Below are positions 1-6,341 of a stretch of 10,103 bases of DNA, in pieces. The stretch lies in NCBI GenBank assembly GCA_029287965.1, contig JARFQC010000073.1, positions 1-10,103 on the forward strand, read 5' to 3'. This DNA is from Arenicellales bacterium (GTDB lineage Bacteria > Pseudomonadota > Gammaproteobacteria > BMS3Bbin11). The translations under genes were made by a program, and so were the position numbers. The notes under the pieces were generated by a model. The model searched no databases. It was not told the origin of the DNA and was given only the letters and a program-made list of their open reading frames with translations. Position 1 is the stretch's first letter; each line of letters opens with the position of its first letter.

Positions 1-1
1 G

Positions 2-748
2 GGTAAGGTAGTTCTGATCGGTGTTTTCGTCATCATTGCCGTGATCGGCGTCGCCATCTGGCAGATATTTGCGAATCTTGATGCCATTGTTGCCGGTGTC
101 ATTGAAAACGTCGGCACCGAGGTGCTACAGACCCCGGTCAAGGTGAAAACCGTCAAGCTGGATATCAAGGGTGGCAAGGCCGGCATATCCGGCATGACCA
201 TCAAGAACCCCGCCGGTTTCTCCGATCCCTACGTCTTCTCCATGGACGACATCGCGGTGGATATCGACGTCAGTTCCCTGGGTAAGAATCCAATCGTGAT
301 AGAAGAAATCCTCATTCGCCAGCCGAAGGTATTCGCCGAGGTCAACAAGGAGGGTGTGTCCAACCTGCAGACCCTGAGCAAGAATATCGAGGCATCCTCC
401 AGCGGTACGGAAGATAAACAGGAACCTGCTGCGACCGATGAATCCGGCGAGGAACTCAAACTGATCATCAAGAAATTCAGGTTTGAAGGCGGCAACCTGA
501 AGGCAAGCAGCCAGATCGAACCCGATAAGAAGATCGACCAGGCCCTGCCCGTTATCAGCATGAACAACCTGGGTGCCGATACGGGTGGTGCAACCGGGCA
601 GGAAATCGCCAGCGAAATGATGAAGATTCTCGTCGCCCAGGCCACTGAAGCCGCCGTAAAAGCAGGACTCGACAAAGCCATCGAGAAGGAGAAGGAAAAC
701 CTGATGAACAAGGCCGGTGATAAACTGAAGGGCCTGTTCGGCAACTAA
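2..748 (+). CDS. AsmA-like membrane-anchored periplasmic protein, 5'-truncated by window edge
   Basis: The reading frame is open from base 2, and codons before the GTG at 41 encode a hydrophobic stretch (VVLIGVFVIIAVIGVAIW, about residues 3-20 of the visible part). The true start therefore lies just outside the window and the GTG at 41 is internal to the membrane anchor. The visible part is 248 residues. After the single N-terminal transmembrane segment comes a beta-rich region with the pattern seen in the N-terminal part of AsmA-family proteins: a segment near SGMTIKNPAGFSDPYVFSMD, then IAVDIDVSSL and VIEEILIRQPKVFAEVN. A Ser/Glu-rich linker follows, and the C-terminus is a Lys/Glu-rich helix. 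AsmA-family proteins sit in the inner membrane facing the periplasm and are linked to outer-membrane lipid or protein homeostasis; the role of this short version is not known to me. It ends 28 bp before the MscS gene on the same strand and could be cotranscribed with it. The family call is moderately sure; the function is not assigned. Confidence 0.7.
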   Translation, partial: GKVVLIGVFVIIAVIGVAIWQIFANLDAIVAGVIENVGTEVLQTPVKVKTVKLDIKGGKAGISGMTIKNPAGFSDPYVFSMDDIAVDIDVSSLGKNPIVIEEILIRQPKVFAEVNKEGVSNLQTLSKNIEASSSGTEDKQEPAATDESGEELKLIIKKFRFEGGNLKASSQIEPDKKIDQALPVISMNNLGADTGGATGQEIASEMMKILVAQATEAAVKAGLDKAIEKEKENLMNKAGDKLKGLFGN

Positions 749-776
749 ACAGGTCATATCCCTACCCTGATTTCGA

Positions 777-2486
777 ATGGCCTTGTATCAAGCAGATACA
801 ACAACACCCATGAGTCACATCCTATCCGCACATTCCGGCAACGTCAGCCGAATAGCACAGATACTGTTCTTCATACTGGCTGTCCTGTTCATTCCAGGTA
901 ATACGGCGCTGGCCGTTGAAGGCGAGAAGAAGCCTACTGTCGCCGACTTGATCGAAGAAGCTCCGGCAGAAGATGTTAAGAAGATCAAGGATGTATCGGT
1001 TTCCAAGGCCATCCCGCAAGATGATTATGACCGGGGCACTCCACGCAGCAGCATACTCGGTCTCGCCGATGCACTGACCAATCGCGACTACGAGCGTGGC
1101 GTTCACTACCTCGACATGCGCAACGTGCCTGCCTATATCCGCTCCAACCCGGAGGAAATCCTGCGCGAACTCAAGATCATCGCGGACCGATCATTGTGGG
1201 TGGATGTCGAAACAATCAGTGAAGACCCAGAGGGACACAAGGACGATGGCCTGCCGAGCTACCGAGATATCATCGCACGCCTGAAGACCCCTGACGGCGT
1301 CGTCGATATTCTCGTCCAGCGTGTGCCGGACGGCAAAGGCGGCCGGGTATGGAAGTTGTCCAACAAGACCGTCGCCGAGATTCCCCGCCTCTACGAGCAC
1401 TTTGGTTATGGAGAGATAGGCGACAGGCTGTCGCGCATGCTGCCGGAAGTCGATTTCATGGGCCTGGTCCTCTGGCAGTGGGTTATGCTGATCGGCATCG
1501 CACTAGGCGCCTACATTATCAGCTGGATCATCACCCGGCTTTTCATCGCGATACTGCGGCTGCGAAAACGCCATACCTATCCGCGCATTCAGACATTCGC
1601 TGCTGGACCGCTAAAGTTCCTGGTCTTCATTCTTATAGTTCGGGCCAACTTTGAACTGATAGCACCCTCTTTACGGGCCCAGGCCCTGTTCGATTCCAAG
1701 ACCGTCCTGATCCTCGCGGTTACCTGGTTGTTCACCGGCCTCGTCGACCTCGGATTCGGCCGTCTCGGTGATCGCATGAAGGAAGCCGGCAATGCCCAGG
1801 CAACGGTACTGCTGCGGCCGGCCGCGTCCCTGGTCAAGGTAATTATCCTGCTGGTTGCCGTCATCTCGTGGCTCGATAACCTGGGCTTCAACGTATCCGC
1901 GATGCTTGCCGGCCTCGGTGTCGGCGGCATTGCCGTCGGCCTGGCCGCGCAGAAATCCATCGAGAACCTGATTGGCGCCATTACCCTGTATGCCGCCCAG
2001 CCGGTGCGCATCGGTGACTTCTGCAAAGCCGGCAGCACGCTCGGCGTGGTCGAGGAAATCGGCCTGAGGTCCACTACCCTGCGTACACTGGACCGCACAC
2101 TGGTCACGGTACCGAACGCCAGGTTCGCCAACATGGAGATCGAGAACCTCACCATGCGCGACAAGATTCTCTACCGCAGGAACGTTCGTTTACGCAACGA
2201 CACATCCCCCGACCAGGTACGTGCCGTGCTGGATGGGGTGCGGAGTATGTTCGCACTGCATGATGAAGTGGATTCGGAGCCGGCACGTATCCGCTTTATC
2301 GAGTACGGTGAAGATGCCTTCAAGCTGGAAATATTCGCCTACATCAAGACAACCGATTACAACGAGTACCTGGCCAGCGTCGAAGACCTGAACCTGCGCA
2401 TCCTGGACATCGTCGCCGCAGCGGGCACGCAGCTTGCCGTGCCGGCACGCAGCATCAGGCTCGAAGGTGAAGCCGCACCAGCATGA
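777..2486 (+). CDS. MscS-family mechanosensitive ion channel with N-terminal periplasmic domain
   Basis: Predicted inner-membrane channel that opens under membrane tension and releases solutes during hypo-osmotic shock. It has 569 residues from the first ATG, about twice the length of E. coli MscS, so it belongs to the larger MscS-like proteins. A signal peptide (hydrophobic core near residues 28-40, cleavage likely after NTALA at 46) precedes a periplasmic domain of about 180 residues. Hydrophobic helices follow near 230-260, 275-293, 308-326 and 345-367. The pore helix with the Gly/Ala packing pattern is at about 372-405 (MLAGLGVGGIAVGLAAQKSI). The MscS beta domain (PVRIGDF, GVVEEIGLRSTTLRT, VTVPNARF) is at 408-450, followed by the alpha/beta C-terminal domain. 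An in-frame ATG at 810 (MSHIL) gives a shorter, more typical signal peptide; neither start has a clear Shine-Dalgarno sequence. The 3' end overlaps the convergent minus-strand gene by 32 bp. Confidence 0.92.
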   Translation: MALYQADTTTPMSHILSAHSGNVSRIAQILFFILAVLFIPGNTALAVEGEKKPTVADLIEEAPAEDVKKIKDVSVSKAIPQDDYDRGTPRSSILGLADALTNRDYERGVHYLDMRNVPAYIRSNPEEILRELKIIADRSLWVDVETISEDPEGHKDDGLPSYRDIIARLKTPDGVVDILVQRVPDGKGGRVWKLSNKTVAEIPRLYEHFGYGEIGDRLSRMLPEVDFMGLVLWQWVMLIGIALGAYIISWIITRLFIAILRLRKRHTYPRIQTFAAGPLKFLVFILIVRANFELIAPSLRAQALFDSKTVLILAVTWLFTGLVDLGFGRLGDRMKEAGNAQATVLLRPAASLVKVIILLVAVISWLDNLGFNVSAMLAGLGVGGIAVGLAAQKSIENLIGAITLYAAQPVRIGDFCKAGSTLGVVEEIGLRSTTLRTLDRTLVTVPNARFANMEIENLTMRDKILYRRNVRLRNDTSPDQVRAVLDGVRSMFALHDEVDSEPARIRFIEYGEDAFKLEIFAYIKTTDYNEYLASVEDLNLRILDIVAAAGTQLAVPARSIRLEGEAAPA

Positions 2487-3015
2487 CCGGTGACACCAGC
2501 CAGACCAGCGGATCGACCAGGTAGTCCCAGGTATTGACCGAAGCGGATACCCCGGCCTGGTCGGCCAGCACGACCACGGCCAGCACGACAGCTGCAGCCT
2601 GCCTGCCACAGAACCAGGCAGCCAGTGCGACAGCCAGCACAGCCAGCGCCACAACCAGCCCGTAGCCGAGACGGTAGGGATCGTACAGGGACAGTCCGAG
2701 CGTCGCGGGATACAACAGCAGTCCAGCAAGCAGGACAACTGTGTAGAGCGCCTTGCGCGAAGGCTTGTCTACCAGTACCCGGCCGGTCAACGATGTGATC
2801 AGGTAGTTGGCAAGCAGCGCCGCACTTACCACGCTCAGGCTGCCAACCAGGCCTTTCAGCCATAGCCATGCATTGGTATCCCCCAGCGGTAAAAAGGCGA
2901 GCAGCAGAACAATAGCGATGCCGGCCAGCCTGCGTGAAGCGTGTCCGCGCACAAGCAGTACAGCGGCACTTGCCAGCAACAGTAAAACGCTGAGCGTCTG
3001 CCAGTAGACGATCAC
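2455..3015 (-). CDS. small polytopic membrane protein of unknown function
   Basis: An unrecognised protein of 186 residues that is almost entirely hydrophobic. Probable membrane segments lie near residues 2-22, 29-44, 51-75, 89-110, 117-135, 138-152 and 166-182, with short loops such as VDKPSRK (82-88) and a polar NTWDY near 161-165. I chose the GTG start at 3015. It forms a GTGA overlap with the stop codon of the sialidase-like gene, and GGGAGG (3024-3029) lies 8 nt upstream, a good ribosome binding site. An ATG at 3036 would add seven residues ahead of the first helix and has no comparable site. The gene is the last of the minus-strand run and its stop lies inside the 3' end of the MscS gene. 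The 4-base stop/start overlap implies translational coupling with the sialidase-like protein and suggests a shared function at the inner membrane, perhaps transport or anchoring. That role is inference only. Confidence 0.72.
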   Translation of the reverse strand: MIVYWQTLSVLLLLASAAVLLVRGHASRRLAGIAIVLLLAFLPLGDTNAWLWLKGLVGSLSVVSAALLANYLITSLTGRVLVDKPSRKALYTVVLLAGLLLYPATLGLSLYDPYRLGYGLVVALAVLAVALAAWFCGRQAAAVVLAVVVLADQAGVSASVNTWDYLVDPLVWLVSPVMLVRLHLRA

Positions 3016-4166
3016 TGTGCCTGCCTCCCGATCCATGCATCATTGAAGCTGACATGGGCAATGCGCCGCCGCTTCCAGGTATAGACCAGGTGATAGTCAC
3101 CCTTGCGGGTACGAATCAGGTACGGGTAGGAAAACTCGTCCTTGTTGCCATCCTCGTCCATACCCCCTTGTTCAAGCTGATAAATCTTGCGCCATGACTT
3201 GCCCCGGTTGGTCGACAGCGCGAGCGCCATGCGGTCACGGTCATCCGAAGAATCGTTGTAGACCATGGCCATGGCGTTGCGCACCGATGCAACCGTCACA
3301 GCGGCATCCGGATTGGGCAGACTGGTCTCGTTGAGCAGTGACCATGTTTTACCGCCGTCACTGCTGGATTGCTGCAGCACGACACGGCTGGCACCGGTAT
3401 TGCGCAGCACGGCATGCATGCGGTTGTTTTCCAGCAGCGCAATGTCAGGCTGAATGGCATCGCGCCTGTGTGTCATGCGTTGTTTGTCCAGCACTGCGCC
3501 ATTGCTGTCCACGCGCAGTAGCTCGGCATACTTGCCCATCAGTTCATGGTACACAGGCAGGCCTATGGTGCCATCCTGGTAGAAGAACGGATGGCCCTTG
3601 ACCAGCGTACTGACATTCAGAAAAGGTGACGCGACGATACGCACTGGCCTGCTCCAGGTGCGACCATCATCCTGCGATACCATCATGTTGATGGCACTGG
3701 TCGACCAGCCGCCGACCGAGGTACTGACAAAGAACAACCACAGCTTCTGCTCGCCGTCCGAAAGCAATACTGCATTGCCGAGTTTACGGATATGCATGCC
3801 GAGACCGTCGGCAAGCTCTTGCCTGCTTATCAACTCGCGTGGAGGCGACCACGCATCGTCGCCTGCTGCCAGCAGAGAGGCATACAACGATACGTCAGCC
3901 GAGCCTTCACGTGTGCCACCGTACCAGACGGACATGATGCTGCCATCGGACAATTCGGCCAGTGCCGGCGCATGCACACTCGCCGTCTGTCCTTCTTCGA
4001 AAACGTAACCACGTGTGATGCGAGGCTTCTGCAGGTGATCGACATAACTCGTATAGGGCGCAACAAAGCGCCAGCTGAGTGCATCACTGTAGTCGCCCAT
4101 CCAGGCCGATAATCCCAGCAGGACTATCAATACCGTAAATACGATTGAGGTCAGGTGTTTTTGCAT
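3012..4166 (-). CDS. membrane-anchored sialidase-like BNR beta-propeller protein (COG4692 type)
   Basis: This 384-residue protein has an N-terminal signal anchor (IVFTVLIVLLGLSAWMG, about residues 8-24) followed by a beta-propeller. Three Asp-box/BNR repeats are visible: SQDDGRTW, SSDGGKTW and the degenerate STNRGKSW. Family landmarks include HAPALAELSDGSIMSVWYGG followed by TREGSADVSLY, AIQPDIALLEN, LPNPDAAVTVAS, and the C-terminal YTWKRRRIAHVSF. These match the group usually annotated as predicted neuraminidase or BNR_2 exo-alpha-sialidase. I see no FRIP/RIP motif of classical GH33 sialidases, so sialic acid as substrate should not be assumed. It may hydrolyse or bind another sugar in the periplasm. 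The gene overlaps the upstream glycosyltransferase by 16 bp and the downstream membrane protein by 4 bp, pointing to one coupled envelope-glycan unit. No strong ribosome binding site precedes the ATG at 4166, which fits coupling to translation of the gene before it. Confidence 0.85.
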   Translation of the reverse strand: MQKHLTSIVFTVLIVLLGLSAWMGDYSDALSWRFVAPYTSYVDHLQKPRITRGYVFEEGQTASVHAPALAELSDGSIMSVWYGGTREGSADVSLYASLLAAGDDAWSPPRELISRQELADGLGMHIRKLGNAVLLSDGEQKLWLFFVSTSVGGWSTSAINMMVSQDDGRTWSRPVRIVASPFLNVSTLVKGHPFFYQDGTIGLPVYHELMGKYAELLRVDSNGAVLDKQRMTHRRDAIQPDIALLENNRMHAVLRNTGASRVVLQQSSSDGGKTWSLLNETSLPNPDAAVTVASVRNAMAMVYNDSSDDRDRMALALSTNRGKSWRKIYQLEQGGMDEDGNKDEFSYPYLIRTRKGDYHLVYTWKRRRIAHVSFNDAWIGRQAQ

Positions 4167-5818
4167 CGGTGATGTATTGCGCGGACGAGAATCACGTCCG
4201 TGCCCAGTGAGTCCAGGTCCCGATCTCGAAATGCATTGATCCAGTCTTCCCGGGTGGCGTCTTCATGAGCAAAGCGTACCCAGGAGCCTCTCGATGAAAG
4301 TATCCGGTAGCGCTGCATCGGATCGATGGTGTGGCCCAGCTCGGCAAGCTGACGGCGGGCAGTGACAAAGTGCTTGTAGGGGCTGAAGATAAGAAAGCCC
4401 CTGCAGCGATACAGGATGTCGTCAGGCAGTTCATACAGGCGCGAGGTATCACGCATGCCCGTACCCGCTACCATGGGCAGCAATGCCGGCTGTGGTCCGG
4501 CAAACAGCACGACGCTTTCCCCATTCACCGCTTCAACCACGCCTTCCGGGATGGCATTGATGCCAAGACGCGGGTAGACAATGGACAGGATGCTGCTCCA
4601 GTACAGTACGGCAGCCAGTGCCATGATGATCAGCCTGTCAGCACGCCACCACAGCACTATGAATAGCGCGGTAAGGCCGATGGGCAACAGCATGATCGGG
4701 GCAAAGCCGCGGAACCAGAGCACGCCCAGGATAAAGATAAGGCCAACCAGTACAGCGATAACCATGCCGGTCCTGAACCATGCCCGGTAACGTTGCATGC
4801 ATTCCATCCTGAACGACATGCAGGCGGCCATCAGCGCCAGGGGTACCAGGCAGCCGTAAAGATAGCGGCCAAAACTTTTGAAAAACAGGAACGGCAACAG
4901 TGACAACACCAGCCACAAGATCAGGAAACGCTTCTGACCCGGCCAGCTGTCCTGTTCACGTTCAGGGACATCCCTGCGAACCAGTAGCGCAATCAGCACG
5001 GGAGACCATGGCAGGGTCATGATGATGAGACTGAATACGGGGTCGAGCGAGATGTCTGCCAGGTTCCTGGCGGCCACCTCTTCCCCCAGGGTATTGAGCA
5101 GCTCTTGAGGATATTGGGTATACAGCCACGCGAACCATGGCAGTGCAACCAGCATGAAGGCGATCAAGGCTGCCACCAGCCACGGCCATTGAGTGACAAG
5201 TCGCTGGCGCATGGTCGCATCCGAAAACGTGAGTGCGAGCATGCCGGCACCGGCGAAAATCAGCGCTACCGGCCCCTTGACCAGGAAGCCCAGCGCCATG
5301 GCGACAAACGAGGCAATGACATGCCACCCCCTGCCCGTTTGCCACCACATGATAAAAAACAGTACCGACAGGGCAGAGAAGGCGGCCACGGGTATATCGA
5401 GCATCATGCGCCGGCCGTCAATCATGATGCCAGCAGAGCCGAGCATGATTAAACCTGCCAGCAGCATGTAATGCCTGTTCCTGCCTATCTGCCAGGCAAT
5501 CAGGGCCGTGGTGAATACGAGCAGCGCAGCAAACAGGACACCGATGCTGCGCGCCGAGACCAGTGACACGCCGAAGGTTTCGTAACTCACCTTTCCCAGC
5601 CAGTAGATCAACGGGGGCTTGCGCAATCGCGCTTCACCGTCCAGCCATGGCAGCCAGCCGTGATCTCCTTCGATCATGTGCAAGGGGGTGCGCATGCTGA
5701 GCAGGTATTCATCTTTGCCGGTGATACTGGTGATTTCACCGATACCGGGCAGCAATACGGCTACCGACAGCACAAACAGCAATGCAGCCAGGTATAACGG
5801 CTTGGTAGTCGATAGCAT
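4151..5818 (-). CDS. ArnT/PMT-like inner-membrane glycosyltransferase
   Basis: A 555-residue polytopic protein with the layout of the ArnT/PMT (GT-C fold, GT83-like) family. These enzymes transfer a sugar from a polyprenyl-phosphate carrier to lipid A, protein or another acceptor on the periplasmic face. Visible family marks are an acidic pair in the first periplasmic loop (GKDEYLLSMRT, Asp36-Glu37), KPPLIYWLGK (67-76), GRRMMLDIPVAAF (135-147), FLVKGPVAL (178-186) and FKSFGRYLYGCLVPLAL (313-329). About eleven or twelve hydrophobic helices run to residue about 415, followed by a soluble C-terminal domain of about 140 residues (YELPDDILYRCRGF near 463). The donor and acceptor cannot be read from the sequence, and no other arn genes are in the window, so I do not call it arnT. 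The start at 5818 lies 11 bp after the rsd stop, but the spacer is C5T6 on the coding strand with no Shine-Dalgarno sequence. Its 3' end overlaps the sialidase-like gene by 16 bp. Confidence 0.87.
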   Translation of the reverse strand: MLSTTKPLYLAALLFVLSVAVLLPGIGEITSITGKDEYLLSMRTPLHMIEGDHGWLPWLDGEARLRKPPLIYWLGKVSYETFGVSLVSARSIGVLFAALLVFTTALIAWQIGRNRHYMLLAGLIMLGSAGIMIDGRRMMLDIPVAAFSALSVLFFIMWWQTGRGWHVIASFVAMALGFLVKGPVALIFAGAGMLALTFSDATMRQRLVTQWPWLVAALIAFMLVALPWFAWLYTQYPQELLNTLGEEVAARNLADISLDPVFSLIIMTLPWSPVLIALLVRRDVPEREQDSWPGQKRFLILWLVLSLLPFLFFKSFGRYLYGCLVPLALMAACMSFRMECMQRYRAWFRTGMVIAVLVGLIFILGVLWFRGFAPIMLLPIGLTALFIVLWWRADRLIIMALAAVLYWSSILSIVYPRLGINAIPEGVVEAVNGESVVLFAGPQPALLPMVAGTGMRDTSRLYELPDDILYRCRGFLIFSPYKHFVTARRQLAELGHTIDPMQRYRILSSRGSWVRFAHEDATREDWINAFRDRDLDSLGTDVILVRAIHHRCKNT

Positions 5819-5829
5819 AAAAAAGGGGG

Positions 5830-6264
5830 TTAGATCAGGGCGTTGATCAGGCGGTCTTCATAGTCGGCGCGAGTGCCGAGACTCTCACCCAGCATATCCA
5901 TGTCGGAGGCCAGGTAGTCAAGCTGCAGCGCGTGATCGCTTTCGTCGTACTTGTCGTTGAAAGCAACGGATATATCGGTGGTGTCTTCAATGCCGGGCAT
6001 TACTTCACGTGCCACCTCGAGAACATGACTACGGTATTCATTACCGTTCTCGATCCGGTCGTATATAGTGAAATGCCCCGTGGCGAGGTAGTCGACGAGT
6101 TTCTGGCAGAAGCTCCGCAGTTTCTCTTCAACCGGTTTGCTGCTCACGTAGGGATCAAGGCCGGCAAGCTCGCAATAGGACACCAGCATATGCTGGCGTT
6201 CTTCGAGCAACTGAAGAACATGATCCCGTGTTTGTTCCCGCCGTTCAACGCCTGCCTGTTGCAT
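5830..6264 (-). CDS. rsd: Rsd/AlgQ family anti-sigma-70 regulator
   Basis: A 144-residue helical protein recognisable as Rsd (regulator of sigma D; AlgQ in Pseudomonas). The clearest stretch is residues 52-70, FCQKLVDYLATGHFTIYDR, which follows the E. coli Rsd pattern FCQSLVDYLSAGHFSIYER almost residue for residue. The preceding HMLVSYCELAGL corresponds to HLLVAYYNLVGI. Asp58 aligns with Asp63 of E. coli Rsd, which I recall as important for sigma-70 binding. Rsd binds region 4 of the housekeeping sigma factor and lowers its availability in stationary phase; AlgQ also affects alginate and virulence genes. The length is close to the family norm (about 158-160), with a shorter C-terminus. A good ribosome binding site (AGGGTGGAG, 6271-6279) ends 6 nt before the ATG. 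The gene follows the GGDEF-EAL gene after 77 bp and precedes the glycosyltransferase by 11 bp, an unusual placement for a global regulator. Confidence 0.88.
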   Translation of the reverse strand: MQQAGVERREQTRDHVLQLLEERQHMLVSYCELAGLDPYVSSKPVEEKLRSFCQKLVDYLATGHFTIYDRIENGNEYRSHVLEVAREVMPGIEDTTDISVAFNDKYDESDHALQLDYLASDMDMLGESLGTRADYEDRLINALI

Positions 6265-6270
6265 TTACAG

Positions 6271-6279
6271 CTCCACCCT
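6271..6279 (-). promoter_or_regulatory. ribosome binding site of rsd
   Basis: AGGGTGGAG on the minus strand lies 6 nt before the ATG at 6264. It is one of the best Shine-Dalgarno sequences in the minus-strand run and supports independent, efficient initiation of rsd. The genes on either side of rsd have poorer or poorly spaced sites. Confidence 0.6.
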
Positions 6280-6300
6280 TGATCAAGTGGAACCAATGAT

Positions 6301-6318
6301 CGCATTTTTTACAATGCG
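6301..6318. repeat. small perfect inverted repeat in the leader before rsd
   Basis: CGCATT and AATGCG form a perfect 6-bp stem around a 6-nt A/T-rich loop in the 77-bp gap between the GGDEF-EAL gene and rsd. On neither strand is it followed by a U-tract, so it is not a normal intrinsic terminator. It could be an mRNA hairpin in the leader or a short operator-like palindrome, but a stem this short may also be chance. I see no convincing sigma-70 promoter in the rest of this gap. Confidence 0.3.
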
Positions 6319-6341
6319 GGTCACTCCTGCCTATGTTGTTA

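Noticed and set aside
125..757. 210-codon minus-strand open frame opposite the AsmA-like gene
   Set aside because: It is an antisense shadow of a convincing plus-strand protein, with no recognisable domain and a start inside the other gene.
2357..3100. 247-codon minus-strand open frame overlapping the small membrane protein
   Set aside because: It is Cys/Arg/Gly-rich with no domain pattern, lies in another frame of the hydrophobic protein at 2455-3015, and would overlap the sialidase-like gene and MscS more extensively. The frame at 2455-3015 has a good ribosome binding site and a GTGA junction.
4151..5818. Assignment of the glycosyltransferase as ArnT (polymyxin resistance)
   Set aside because: Only family-level motifs are visible and no other arn genes are present in the window; the sugar and acceptor are unknown.
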